Source: JBKECF01 sp047974375
GTDB lineage: Bacteria; Bacillota; Clostridia; Lachnospirales; CAMZNU01
Direction: 5' to 3'
DNA: 64,000 nt
NCBI GenBank assembly: GCA_047974375.1
Contig: JBKECF010000068.1
Location: 12,678 to 76,677 of the forward strand
Shown here: positions 18,901 to 26,095 of the stretch, one piece after another
How the letters are laid out: every line of letters begins with the position of its first letter
Position numbering within the stretch: the first letter of the stretch is position 1
The notes under the pieces: model-generated
Database searches by the model: none
Told to the model about the DNA's origin: nothing
Seen by the model: only the letters and a program-made list of their open reading frames with translations
Position numbers and translations under genes: made by a program

Positions 18901-19223
18901 CCCAACCTGATACTTCTGGAGTATTTGGAGTAAGGTCTGTAAATGGAGGAACTGTAAATTGGGACATCACTGCAGATGCTTTTTATGCTGGAAGTAAAAA
19001 AGAACCAATTATTATATATCAACCGGATGGAGGAACAATAAACATTACAGCAAATTTATATGGTTTTGATTGGAACGATATTAACTTATTTATTTATGCA
19101 CCTAAATCTAACGTAAACATAAATTCGGTTAATTTTTGTCCTAGAGCTTCTGTTATAGGAGGAAAAGTTACTATTCTTTATGATAGAATAAAAAAACTAG
19201 ATGAGTTTTATTTACCTCAGTAA
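15975..19223 (+). CDS. Giant prepilin-like surface protein (1082 aa)
   Basis: The N-terminus is a textbook class III prepilin signal: MKKG, cleavage, then LTLIEIL with glutamate at +5 and a hydrophobic helix to about residue 31. Ordinary pilins are 130-250 residues; this is 1082. After a pilin-like helix and strands (to about 160) comes an Ig-like domain (about 171-265) resembling DUF5018-type folds. It runs from TEFSFRVEDN through VDQEAGIENLVPYVVHSGS to KTYTITVIKK. A probable second beta domain covers about 270-430, and then about 500 residues rich in Tyr, Asn, Gly and Asp that I cannot assign. The last 130 residues (NLFIYAPKSNVNIN..., ending in a ...GGKVTILYD turn) resemble the beta-helix cap of PilX-type minor pilins. 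The start ATG has GAAAGGG upstream; an in-frame codon at 15924 lacks one. Likely a pilus tip or adhesive subunit. Confidence 0.85.
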   Translation: MKKGLTLIEILVASGITLVLILIVSSFLSLNFTSLEGVTNTKLANDNLKNVETFIVNSISNAEELEILADVPTEFAPTYSYIYSKDSIVYYVAPGKTPVEMTVSDKEEFEVVFTKVMADTLKLNVNSLNISKRGKETEINLKNFAEDSEITGESTSHVITYISNLPEDEALITEFSFRVEDNANPKDWIQSKYIGVIDQSAQTIEVIVDQEAGIENLVPYVVHSGSELTYDVPMSDNGALNFTGIVNATVEGSTSSKTYTITVIKKFLPTLTRFDFNALDNNEWPGGNTSLDATSKIAADQTRNLKGRILENTREVMVSIDSLEASNKKLIPDFDIQGEYITIEGVEGTYRPGDKVAVDFNPGRTFSKLEYATSTKDTEIKVFDNSYNVVGVYKNEYTHLEPTILTVYATAADGVTMRSRTYEVYVSPYGYGIELERKRSSEVTGETYFSAWIDQRNLLVYMPAVGSGHNNRFFAKYYGDRSLLKKGTTAGESYYRFRKKDGSGNYDWYASDGTEWVENTGNDRGNAIGEWIDYFNVYNTKVYDKVYDGRYVGIDDKHEMDKLYGTAFQDAGMFKFHYENTLIQNRYLYKKKVSAEIIQPSTGYTSGYIGNGNESQMGQINLTFPANEYLKDMVASMTYMGEKVGAYYGNKSTSEQKSEITENDIGPDGDDIKEYYVKSQVNNKNHRYKFNVNISDPPTFSLNNINLIDKGRGESRKLSVRAGHTYTAGINRPEEENGLEYKWYYVPEYRKDRVGTDQGMLLSCTSDVFKVDDYKYDFLGKGYVYAAVRSKSETYTVSDNGEVFGGVYTNWVYTKSKEVNYGVELKIKPEFRVLGMNRNPNEVSVDIAHSYLGVDRYYTLWSNARIKTMLYESEKPGYVNIHSANYWMDKEEGNNLLLTERYTHFYGAYRWNEDALGYGLKLNKSIGVVALFGELYDVGDGDLDIDLSKGLVNGSKSNVKQWISGKNVNFRGGYITQPDTSGVFGVRSVNGGTVNWDITADAFYAGSKKEPIIIYQPDGGTINITANLYGFDWNDINLFIYAPKSNVNINSVNFCPRASVIGGKVTILYDRIKKLDEFYLPQ

Positions 19224-19235
19224 TATATAGTAATA

Positions 19236-19285
19236 TAAAATATCGAGAAGTTGCTTTGAAGTAAGTAATTTCTCGATATTTTTAT
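19236..19285 (+). terminator. Terminator after the giant prepilin gene
   Basis: AAATATCGAGAA pairs with TTCTCGATATTTTT across a loop of about 20 bases and ends in a T tract. Confidence 0.75.
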
Positions 19286-19289
19286 GTAA

Positions 19290-19673
19290 AAATGATTATT
19301 AACTGGAATTAAAAGTTAAAATTAAAAATAAATTTAAATAAAAAATATTGAAAAATATTAAATTTATTGATAGAATGGACACATAGAATGTAGGGTGTGA
19401 ATATAGTACTAAAAAAATTCATATGTTATTGTGTTGGAATTAAATTATATAACATCATATATATAGTTATAATGTTAAAGTTCAAACACTATAACTACTT
19501 TTATTCTGGATTTTATTTCGATGGAAATTAGAAACACAAAATATTGGAAACGGGAGGAGATAAGTGGCTTGTGCAATAATGTCATATTATTACATAAGTT
19601 GTTTGAAATTGAAGTTTTTCAAAGTGTAATATTTTTAACGTCATGATTTATAGGATTTGAAAGGAGAAATGGT
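19290..19673 (+). other. 384-base leader region before the membrane protein gene
   Basis: No frame in it looks coding. It holds a possible hairpin TAGTTATA/TATAACTA near 19462-19497 and another small one near 19610. I recognise no riboswitch class and no convincing promoter. Confidence 0.4.
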
Positions 19674-20555
19674 ATGGATCTTTTTGCTTTAGTAGCGGCA
19701 TTTGGTGGTGGGTTAATTGGTGCTTATATGGGTGCACTTCCAGCGTTTATACTGACGGGAGTTGTAGCTTTGGTAGGTGGAGTTGTTTCAATTGCAGGCG
19801 GGGCAGACTTAGCAATAGGTGCAATAGCTTTTGGTTCTTATTTAGGGCCTCATGTTTCTTTTGCAGGTGGTGTTGCAGCAGCAGGCTATGCGGCTAAACG
19901 AAAAAAATTAAGTAGTGGTACAGATATATTATCATCTCTTAATGGATTGCAAGACCCAATGACACTAGTTGTTGGTGGGGTTTTTGGTGTTATAGGATTT
20001 TTGTTGTGTTATTTTTATGGCTCTGTCTTAAAGCTAAATACTGACCTTCCAGGGTCGGTTGTTGTAACATCTGCAATTATTGTTCGCTTGGCTTTTGGTA
20101 CAACTGGACTTTTTGGTGAAAAGCCAGAGGGTGATAGAAAGTTTTTGACAATGGGTGACGGGTTAATTTGCAACATACTTTTAGGCTTAGGAGTTGGTAT
20201 AGCTACAAGTTTTGTTTATGCTTCTTTGATTAAAAGTGGAGTTGATCCTGCCTTATTAGGTAGTTACCCAGTAATATGCTTTGGTATAGCTGCGGTGTCA
20301 CTAGTATTTGCTCAAACTGGATTTGCTACGCCTGCAACGCATCATATTGCTTTAATTTCAGCGTTGGCGGCAGTAATGTCAGGTAGTCCAATTATTGGTG
20401 CTTTATTTGGGGTTATTGCGGTATTGTTTGGCGACTTTTTTGCAAAGACATTTAATAGTAATTGTGATACTCATATAGACCCACCAGCTTTTACAATCTT
20501 TACACTAACATTTGCTTTAAATCTAATATTTGGTACAGGGTTGATTAATTCATAA
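19674..20555 (+). CDS. Unknown polytopic membrane protein (293 aa)
   Basis: A very hydrophobic, glycine- and alanine-rich protein with about nine predicted membrane helices from residue 1 and no signal peptide. The only substantial polar loops are near residues 75-90 (KRKKLSSGTD) and 145-160 (GEKPEGDRKF). The glycine-rich helices and TxxATPATHH-like centre (GFATPATHHIALISA) suggest a permease or channel, but I cannot tie it to a named family. A good GGAGA ribosome site precedes the ATG. It is a single-gene unit with an unusually long upstream region and its own terminator. Confidence 0.8.
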   Translation: MDLFALVAAFGGGLIGAYMGALPAFILTGVVALVGGVVSIAGGADLAIGAIAFGSYLGPHVSFAGGVAAAGYAAKRKKLSSGTDILSSLNGLQDPMTLVVGGVFGVIGFLLCYFYGSVLKLNTDLPGSVVVTSAIIVRLAFGTTGLFGEKPEGDRKFLTMGDGLICNILLGLGVGIATSFVYASLIKSGVDPALLGSYPVICFGIAAVSLVFAQTGFATPATHHIALISALAAVMSGSPIIGALFGVIAVLFGDFFAKTFNSNCDTHIDPPAFTIFTLTFALNLIFGTGLINS

Positions 20556-20569
20556 TAAACATTATAATA

Positions 20570-20612
20570 AGGCTGTAAAGATTTATTTGAAATCTTTACA
20601 GCCTGGTTTTAA
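20570..20612. terminator. Terminator, membrane protein / peroxiredoxin
   Basis: AGGCTGTAAAGATTT pairs with AAATCTTTACAGCCT around a short loop. The T tract on the plus strand is interrupted (GGTTTT). It lies between converging genes. Confidence 0.7.
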
Positions 20613-21403
20613 ATATTATTTAGAGTTTCCTTTATTAAATCTAGTCGGAAACCGTGTATTTCAGTTTCTCCGATTACTGTTACTGGTAGTTTACTATAAT
20701 TACGTTCACTCATAAACGATTGGCCGGCTTTATTGGTGTTTAAATCAATTTCTTCGTAAGTATAGTTGTTTTTATCTAGGTATAATTTTGTTTGCTTACA
20801 ATAGGAACAGTCGGGTAAAGTGTAAATTTTTATTGGTTGACTATTACTATTTGTAGTTTTTATAGTTTCTGTTTCAGTTACACTAAGGGGTTCGTTGCCA
20901 ACTTCCCAGTTTGCACCACATAGTGAATTCGTTTGTAATGCTGATAAAACTCTTAAAAACTCATTAGTATTACGGCCTATATTGTTGTCATGGACAACGG
21001 CGTATTTAATAATTTGCTCTGGGTCAATAATAAACGTACCTCTAAGAGCTACGCCTTCATCTTCGAGAAGAACGCCGTAGTCTTTTGATACATTCAGCAA
21101 TTTGTCAGCTCCTAATGGATAGTTAATTTTGCCTAAACCGCTTCTGATCCATTGTTGGTGGCTATAAATGCTGTCGGTACTTATACCCAGTACGTTTGCA
21201 TTTAGCTTTTCAAATTCATTAAATTGCTGGCTTAAGGATGTTATTTCTGTGGGGCAAACAAAAGTAAAATCTAAAGGATAGAAAAATAGTACTAACCATT
21301 TTCCTTTGTAATGGTCTAGAGATATATCGAGAAAATTCTCGCCATCTCCTGTTACCCCTTGGATATGAAAACTAGGTGCTTTTTTTCCTACTAAACGATT
21401 CAT
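20609..21403 (-). CDS. Peroxiredoxin-glutaredoxin fusion
   Basis: A 264-residue two-domain thiol peroxidase. Residues 1-170 are an AhpC/Prx1-type peroxiredoxin with the peroxidatic cysteine in FVCPTE (Cys50) and a probable resolving cysteine in SLCGANW (Cys162, where VCPANW is usual). A Thr/Asn/Ser-rich linker leads to a glutaredoxin domain (about 190-264) with the redox pair CSYC (Cys199, Cys202), the cis-proline turn KLPVTVIG and a C-terminal helix. The arrangement suggests a peroxidase that carries its own reductant. Known Prx-Grx hybrids use a Prx5-type peroxidase, so an AhpC-type version is less usual. It is divergent from a small CxxC protein gene. Confidence 0.92.
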   Translation of the reverse strand: MNRLVGKKAPSFHIQGVTGDGENFLDISLDHYKGKWLVLFFYPLDFTFVCPTEITSLSQQFNEFEKLNANVLGISTDSIYSHQQWIRSGLGKINYPLGADKLLNVSKDYGVLLEDEGVALRGTFIIDPEQIIKYAVVHDNNIGRNTNEFLRVLSALQTNSLCGANWEVGNEPLSVTETETIKTTNSNSQPIKIYTLPDCSYCKQTKLYLDKNNYTYEEIDLNTNKAGQSFMSERNYSKLPVTVIGETEIHGFRLDLIKETLNNI

Positions 21404-21471
21404 AATTATACCTCCATAAAAAAATTGATTGTTAGTTTTATTATAATAAATATATTAGAAAGGAGCAAGTT

Positions 21472-21666
21472 ATGTCAGAAAAAAAAGAATTTCCTGGTGG
21501 TTTTTATGGAACAGGTCAAAAGAAAGAAGTTGCAGATGATTGCGACAACTGCATGTACGATAATAAAAAGGTACAAAAAGATGTTGAAGAATGCCCTAGC
21601 TGTTTGTATATACCGGGTAAAGGTGATAAAGATTTACAAAAAGATGTTAAGAATAACAAGGAGTAG
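21472..21666 (+). CDS. Small two-CxxC protein (64 aa)
   Basis: A short soluble protein with a strong AAAGGAG ribosome site. It opens MSEKKEFPGGFYGTGQKKE and then has two spaced pairs, CDNC and CPSC, about 14 residues apart, in a charged, lysine-rich context. The four cysteines could bind one zinc or iron or be redox-active. It shares a 68-base divergent promoter region, with overlapping -10-like sequences, with the peroxiredoxin-glutaredoxin gene, so a role in thiol or metal homeostasis is a reasonable guess. I do not recognise the family. A longer open frame overlapping it has no comparable start. Confidence 0.75.
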   Translation: MSEKKEFPGGFYGTGQKKEVADDCDNCMYDNKKVQKDVEECPSCLYIPGKGDKDLQKDVKNNKE

Positions 21667-21740
21667 TAAATTAAGTTATATATTTATGAAATTAAGGTTG
21701 ATTACTTATAATGGTAGTTAGGTTTAAAAAGATTTATTTA

Positions 21741-21775
21741 CAAACCCTCTAAATATATGGGTTTAGAGGGTTTAT
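21741..21775 (+). terminator. Hairpin after the two-CxxC gene
   Basis: AAACCCTCTAAA pairs perfectly with TTTAGAGGGTTT. The T tract after it is short, so termination may be partial. Confidence 0.65.
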
Positions 21776-21807
21776 AAATAAAAATTAAAAAATATTTAAA
21801 AAAAGTA

Positions 21808-21836
21808 TTGACATTATATTGGTATTACTATATACT
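21808..21836 (+). promoter_or_regulatory. Promoter of the tRNA cluster
   Basis: TTGACA (21808-21813), 17 bases, TATACT (21831-21836). A near-consensus stable-RNA promoter. Confidence 0.85.
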
Positions 21837-21893
21837 TCTAAAAGTCGGCAGGAGATAACTAGTAATTAATAGTTACTTGAAGATTTTTTGTTT

Positions 21894-21967
21894 GGCCCAA
21901 TAGCTCAGTTGGTTAGAGCGCTGGCCTGTCACGCCAGAGGTCGAGGGTTCGAGTCCCTTTTGGGTCG
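21894..21967 (+). tRNA. tRNA-Asp (GTC)
   Basis: A complete cloverleaf of 74 bases. The acceptor GGCCCAA pairs with TTGGGTC, and the anticodon stem CTGGC/GCCAG encloses the loop CTGTCAC with anticodon GTC. The T arm is GAGGG TTCGAGT CCCTT. CCA is not encoded. Confidence 0.96.
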
Positions 21968-21973
21968 TTTTAT

Positions 21974-22046
21974 GGGAGCATAGCTCAGCTGGGAGAGCAC
22001 CTGCCTTACAAGCAGGGGGTCATAGGTTCGAGCCCTATTGTTCCCA
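21974..22046 (+). tRNA. tRNA-Val (TAC)
   Basis: Acceptor GGGAGCA/TGTTCCC, anticodon stem CCTGC/GCAGG with loop CTTACAA (anticodon TAC), and T arm ATAGG TTCGAGC CCTAT. It lies six bases after tRNA-Asp, in the same transcript. CCA is not encoded. Confidence 0.96.
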
Positions 22047-22056
22047 TAATTTTTTA

Positions 22057-22141
22057 GCTCGAGTGGCGGAACTGGTAGACGCACAGGACTTAAAATCCTG
22101 CGAGCCATAAACTCGTGCCGGTTCGATTCCGGCCTCGAGCA
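22057..22141 (+). tRNA. tRNA-Leu (TAA)
   Basis: A class II tRNA of 85 bases. Acceptor GCTCGAG/CTCGAGC, anticodon stem CAGGA/TCCTG with loop CTTAAAA (anticodon TAA), and a long variable arm. CCA is not encoded. A small hairpin (GGATAGC/GCTATCC) with a T run follows at about 22146-22172 and ends the tRNA transcript. Confidence 0.95.
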
Positions 22142-22145
22142 TCTA

Positions 22146-22172
22146 GGGATAGCATTTGCTATCCTTTTTTTT
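22146..22172 (+). terminator. Terminator of the tRNA cluster
   Basis: GGATAGC, short loop, GCTATCC and a run of T, just downstream of tRNA-Leu and before recG. Confidence 0.8.
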
Positions 22173-22196
22173 GTACATAAATATAAAGGTGATAAT

Positions 22197-24224
22197 ATGA
22201 AATTAAATACTAAAATAGATAATTTGAAAAATATAGGTAAAAAAAGATTAGAAGCATTAAATGTCATAGGAATAGCAACAGTCGAGGACCTTGTAAATTA
22301 TTTGCCAAGGAACTATGAAGATAGAAGTAAGGTAGTAAAAATTGAAAACTATATAGAAGAGCAATATGCTACTATATTAGTTGAAATTGAAAAGGTGGAA
22401 GTGCTTAGTATAAATAGATTAATTATAGTAAGGGCAAAAGCCTATGATGATACTGGGGATATAGATTTAATTTGGTTTAATCAAAGGTATTTGAAAAAAA
22501 CTTTAAAAAAAAATGTACCTTATAAAATATTTGGAAAGTTTAAATATAAGTTTAATCAATTGGGATTTGAGGTAAAGGACTTCGAGATTTTTTCGAAAGA
22601 TTCTATTCATAAAGGAATAATACCAATATATACATTGCCTAGAGGATTTTCCCAGAAAGTTTTTCGCGGAATAATGTATGATGCTTTAAGTGAACTGGAT
22701 GAGGAAGTTAAAGAATATTTAAACGATGAAATAAAAAAAGAACTTAAATTTCCGACTTATAATTGGGCAGTAAGGCATATTCATTTCTTTGAAGATAAAT
22801 ATGAATTTTATAAAGCAAGGGAAAGACTAGTTTTTGATGAGCTATTTTTAACATCTGGAGCTATGAACAACATAAAAATATTGGCTAAACAAAAAACTAA
22901 TGTGAAAATAAGGTGTAGAAATTGGGAAGAACTTGACTTGCCCTACGAATTAACCAATGCACAAAAAAAAGTAATGGAAGAAATACAAATGGATCTGCAG
23001 AAAGATGAAACTATGAATAGGCTAATACAGGGAGATGTTGGTTCTGGTAAAACTTTAATAGCAATAATAACAGCGTATTTAGTGGTTAAAAGTGGATACC
23101 AATGCGTAGTAATGGCACCAACAGAAGTTTTGGCAAATCAGCATTTTAAGGAGTTTAATAAGTATTTTTTAAAACTTGGCATTAAAGTAGAATTATTAGT
23201 GGGAAGCTTAAGCGCTAAGAATAAAAAGTTAGTTCAAGAAAAAATAGAAAATGGGGATATAGATGTTGTAATAGGTACTCACGCTGTTATTCAAGATAAA
23301 GTAAAGTTTAAAAATTTGGCATTGGCAATTACTGATGAACAGCATAGATTTGGAGTTAAGCAAAGAAGTGCGCTCAATGAAAAAGGTAATGCCCATGTGT
23401 TAGTAATGACAGCGACTCCTATACCAAGAACTCTAGGCTTAATAGTATATGGTGATTTAGATGTATCTACAATTGACCAGTTACCACCAGGAAGACAAAG
23501 TATAGATACCTTTTTTGTAAATACCACTTATAGAGAAAGATTATTTAATTTTATAGAAAAAGAAATTGTGGAGCACCAAGTTTACGTAATTTGTCCTGCT
23601 ATTGAAGAAAATGAAAATACAAGTCTTACATCTGTTACATCCTATTACGATTTAATTAAAAAAAGATTTCCAAATGATGAAATTGCAATATTACACGGGA
23701 AAATGAAACAAAGTGAAAAGGACGAAGTAATGGAAGAATTTTCAGCGAACAAAATAAAAATATTAATTTCAACTACAGTAATAGAAGTTGGCGTAAATGT
23801 TCCAAATGCAACACTAATGATTGTAGAAGATAGCCATAGGTTTGGCTTATCTCAGTTACACCAATTACGTGGTAGGGTGGGGCGCGGAAAAAGCAAGTCA
23901 TATTGCATTCTGGTATCAGATTCAAAATCTAAATTAACAAAGGAGAGACTAAATATTATGTGTACTACCTCTAGTGGTTTTGAATTATCTGAAAAAGATT
24001 TAAAACTGCGTGGTCATGGGGATTTTTTCGGAAATAGACAACATGGCATTCCTGAGTTTAAAATAGCTAATTTATACGAAGATGTTAATATATTAAAAAA
24101 AGTAAAGATTTTATGGGACAAAATAGAAACAAAGGAAATTACACTGAGTGAACATGAGAAAGAAATTATACAAAAAAAATTAGCAGACTATGTAGGGTTG
24201 ACTTATACAAGTTTACCTTTATAA
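22197..24224 (+). CDS. recG: ATP-dependent DNA helicase RecG
   Basis: A 675-residue superfamily 2 helicase that reverses stalled replication forks and migrates Holliday junctions. The N-terminal wedge/OB domain (about 1-160) is followed by the helicase core with Walker A GDVGSGKT (279-286), the DEQH box (380-383) in DEQHRFGVKQR, motif III TATPIPRTL, and QLRGRVGRG near motif VI. Length is normal. Its usual neighbours in Firmicutes (a DAK-like gene, Asp23) are absent here. The tRNA cluster precedes it and the RNase P RNA gene follows. Confidence 0.96.
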   Translation: MKLNTKIDNLKNIGKKRLEALNVIGIATVEDLVNYLPRNYEDRSKVVKIENYIEEQYATILVEIEKVEVLSINRLIIVRAKAYDDTGDIDLIWFNQRYLKKTLKKNVPYKIFGKFKYKFNQLGFEVKDFEIFSKDSIHKGIIPIYTLPRGFSQKVFRGIMYDALSELDEEVKEYLNDEIKKELKFPTYNWAVRHIHFFEDKYEFYKARERLVFDELFLTSGAMNNIKILAKQKTNVKIRCRNWEELDLPYELTNAQKKVMEEIQMDLQKDETMNRLIQGDVGSGKTLIAIITAYLVVKSGYQCVVMAPTEVLANQHFKEFNKYFLKLGIKVELLVGSLSAKNKKLVQEKIENGDIDVVIGTHAVIQDKVKFKNLALAITDEQHRFGVKQRSALNEKGNAHVLVMTATPIPRTLGLIVYGDLDVSTIDQLPPGRQSIDTFFVNTTYRERLFNFIEKEIVEHQVYVICPAIEENENTSLTSVTSYYDLIKKRFPNDEIAILHGKMKQSEKDEVMEEFSANKIKILISTTVIEVGVNVPNATLMIVEDSHRFGLSQLHQLRGRVGRGKSKSYCILVSDSKSKLTKERLNIMCTTSSGFELSEKDLKLRGHGDFFGNRQHGIPEFKIANLYEDVNILKKVKILWDKIETKEITLSEHEKEIIQKKLADYVGLTYTSLPL

Positions 24225-24280
24225 TTTTATTGAAATTAAAATTATACTTGAGAATTTACGAATAAAATGGTAGTATCTTT

Positions 24281-24611
24281 ATGTAAGTAAGTCAGACAAT
24301 CGCAGGGAAACCTGAGGAAAGTCCGGGCTTCACAGAGCAGGGTGCTGAGCTAACGGCCAGTGGAGGCGACTCTAAGGATAGTGCAACAGAAATAAACCGC
24401 CAATTTAATTGGCAAGGATGGAAAGGTGAAGTAAGAGCTCACCGCTCCTTTGGTGACAAAGGAGGCTATGTAAACCCCACCTGAAGCAAGGAAAAAAGTA
24501 ATATATGTTGCTCGCATTTACTTTTGATATAACCGCACGAGTGTACAGTAATGCTACACCTAGATAGATGATTGTCTAATACAGAACCCGGCTTATAGAT
24601 TTGCTTACATT
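24281..24611 (+). ncRNA. rnpB: RNase P RNA (type A)
   Basis: The catalytic RNA that matures tRNA 5' ends. The universally conserved P4 segment GAGGAAAGTCCGGGCT and the 3' partner ACAGAACCCGGCTTA are both present. P1 closes as ATGTAAG (24281-24287) with CTTACAT near 24604-24610. The middle section GGTGAAGTAAGAGCTCACCGC and GTAAACCCCACC follow the ancestral type A pattern, as in Clostridia, not the type B pattern of Bacillus. The ends are set from P1 pairing, so a few bases of uncertainty remain. Confidence 0.95.
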
Positions 24612-24629
24612 AATTACGAAATTAATATA

Positions 24630-24672
24630 AAATGATTAAATTATTTTTTAGATTTAATCATTTTTTTTTATT
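24630..24672 (+). terminator. Terminator of rnpB
   Basis: AATGATTAAAT pairs with ATTTAATCATT and a long T tract follows. Confidence 0.85.
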
Positions 24673-24766
24673 TTTTTGAAATATTTTTTTTGAAAAACTA
24701 TATTAAGCCTATATTTTTAAGGGGTGTAGCTATTTATTAAAATATTAAAAAAATGTTACAAAGTTA

Positions 24767-24794
24767 TTGACAAATGTTTTTTTATCTATATAAT
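24767..24794 (+). promoter_or_regulatory. Promoter of the NlpC/P60 gene
   Basis: TTGACA (24767-24772), 16 bases, TATAAT (24789-24794). Both boxes are perfect matches to consensus. Confidence 0.85.
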
Positions 24795-24879
24795 ATAGTT
24801 GTAACACAAATGTAATATTAAGTTATAATTTAGCAAATAAAAATAAAATAAATTATATTTTTTCGGAGGTTTATATAGT

Positions 24880-25953
24880 ATGAAGTTTTCAAAAGTAGTA
24901 GCTTTAAGTCTATCAACGGTTATGGTATTAGGTACAACAGTTTTTGCAGATAATGTTGGTGTAGTAGAATCAAGTGCAAACATAGTAAATAGCGAAAGTG
25001 AAGTAGTAGAAACTTTAAATACAGGCACAGTAGTTAGACTTAATGAAAAAGAAGGCAGCTTATACAAAATAGACGAAAATCAATACATAGATGTTGAGGA
25101 CTTAACTATTACTCGAGCTAATGCAATAGTTAAAAATGAAACCGGCTTAATGAAATATCCTACAGATGCAAATGAAACATTAGCTACATTTTATGCTGAT
25201 ACAACTATAGAGGTTGTTTCTTCTGTAAATGATGGTAAGTGGTACGAAGTAAGTTATGGTAGCGAAAATGGTTATGTAAAAGCCGACGATATTGAAGGTG
25301 ATTTATTAGAATATTTAAAAGAAGAAGAAGTTGAAGCAGTAGAAAAAATAGATAAAGAAATGTATGGTGAAATAACTTCAAATAATGGAGTAGTAATAAG
25401 AAGTGAAAATAGTGCAGATTCTCAATCAGTTGCTAAAATTGCTTCAGGTGAATTTGTTGATGTAAAAGCTGTTTCCGATTCATGGATAAAAGTAGCATAC
25501 AATGATGTTGATGGTTTTGTATCTGCCGATTTTATTTCATTACATGAAGGTGAAAAGCCAGAGCCAGCAGTAGAACTTGGTAAAGAAATTGTTGAATTTG
25601 GTAAGCAATTTACAGGTACTCGTTATGTATGGGGTGGTACAAATTTAAATTCAGGTGTTGACTGTTCAGGGTTTACAACAGCTGTATATAGAAATTTTGG
25701 TATTCCTTTAAGTAGAACATCTAGCTCACAAATAAGTAATGGTACAAGAGTTAGTAGATCGGAATTAGTACCAGGAGATTTAGTTTTCTTTGATACAAGT
25801 GGTTCAAATAACGGAAATATAAGCCATGTTGGTATTTATTCTGGAAATGGTAAGTTCGTACACTCTTCTACAAGTAGAGGTGTTATTGTTTCAAGCTTAA
25901 GCGAAGGTTACTATAGTAGTGCTTTTGTTGGTGGTAGTAGAATTGTTTCTTAA
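24880..25953 (+). CDS. Secreted SH3 / NlpC-P60 peptidoglycan endopeptidase
   Basis: A 357-residue exported cell-wall hydrolase. The signal peptide (1-23) ends at TVFA. Bacterial SH3-like domains follow: a degenerate one at about 40-85, then ones near 90-140 and 160-215. The C-terminal NlpC/P60 domain (about 225-357) has the catalytic cysteine in DCSGF (Cys262), histidine in SHVGIY (His316) and a third residue in FVHSS (His328). Such enzymes cut between D-Glu and DAP in stem peptides, consistent with the DAP-type MurE here. It has a perfect promoter and its own terminator, so it is probably a highly expressed single gene. Confidence 0.93.
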   Translation: MKFSKVVALSLSTVMVLGTTVFADNVGVVESSANIVNSESEVVETLNTGTVVRLNEKEGSLYKIDENQYIDVEDLTITRANAIVKNETGLMKYPTDANETLATFYADTTIEVVSSVNDGKWYEVSYGSENGYVKADDIEGDLLEYLKEEEVEAVEKIDKEMYGEITSNNGVVIRSENSADSQSVAKIASGEFVDVKAVSDSWIKVAYNDVDGFVSADFISLHEGEKPEPAVELGKEIVEFGKQFTGTRYVWGGTNLNSGVDCSGFTTAVYRNFGIPLSRTSSSQISNGTRVSRSELVPGDLVFFDTSGSNNGNISHVGIYSGNGKFVHSSTSRGVIVSSLSEGYYSSAFVGGSRIVS

Positions 25954-25965
25954 ATATTAATATTT

Positions 25966-25994
25966 AATGCTAGCTTTTAAGCTAGCATTTTTTT
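25966..25994 (+). terminator. Terminator after the NlpC/P60 gene
   Basis: AATGCTAGCTT and AAGCTAGCATT form an 11-bp stem, with a T tract after it. Confidence 0.9.
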
Positions 25995-26018
25995 GCGTTT
26001 TTATTAAAGTGTTATGCT

Positions 26019-26046
26019 TTTACTGTATATTTATTTATGTTATAAT
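26019..26046 (+). promoter_or_regulatory. Probable promoter of the rimM operon
   Basis: TTTACT (26019-26024), 16 bases, perfect TATAAT (26041-26046). The -35 is a weak match. Confidence 0.5.
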
Positions 26047-26095
26047 CTTCAATAAAGTTGGACGGTTTTTGACAAATTGATACTTGGAGGATGGA

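Noticed and set aside
21425..21721. 98-residue frame overlapping the small two-CxxC gene
   Set aside because: No ribosome site at its start, while the 64-residue frame has a strong one and patterned cysteines.
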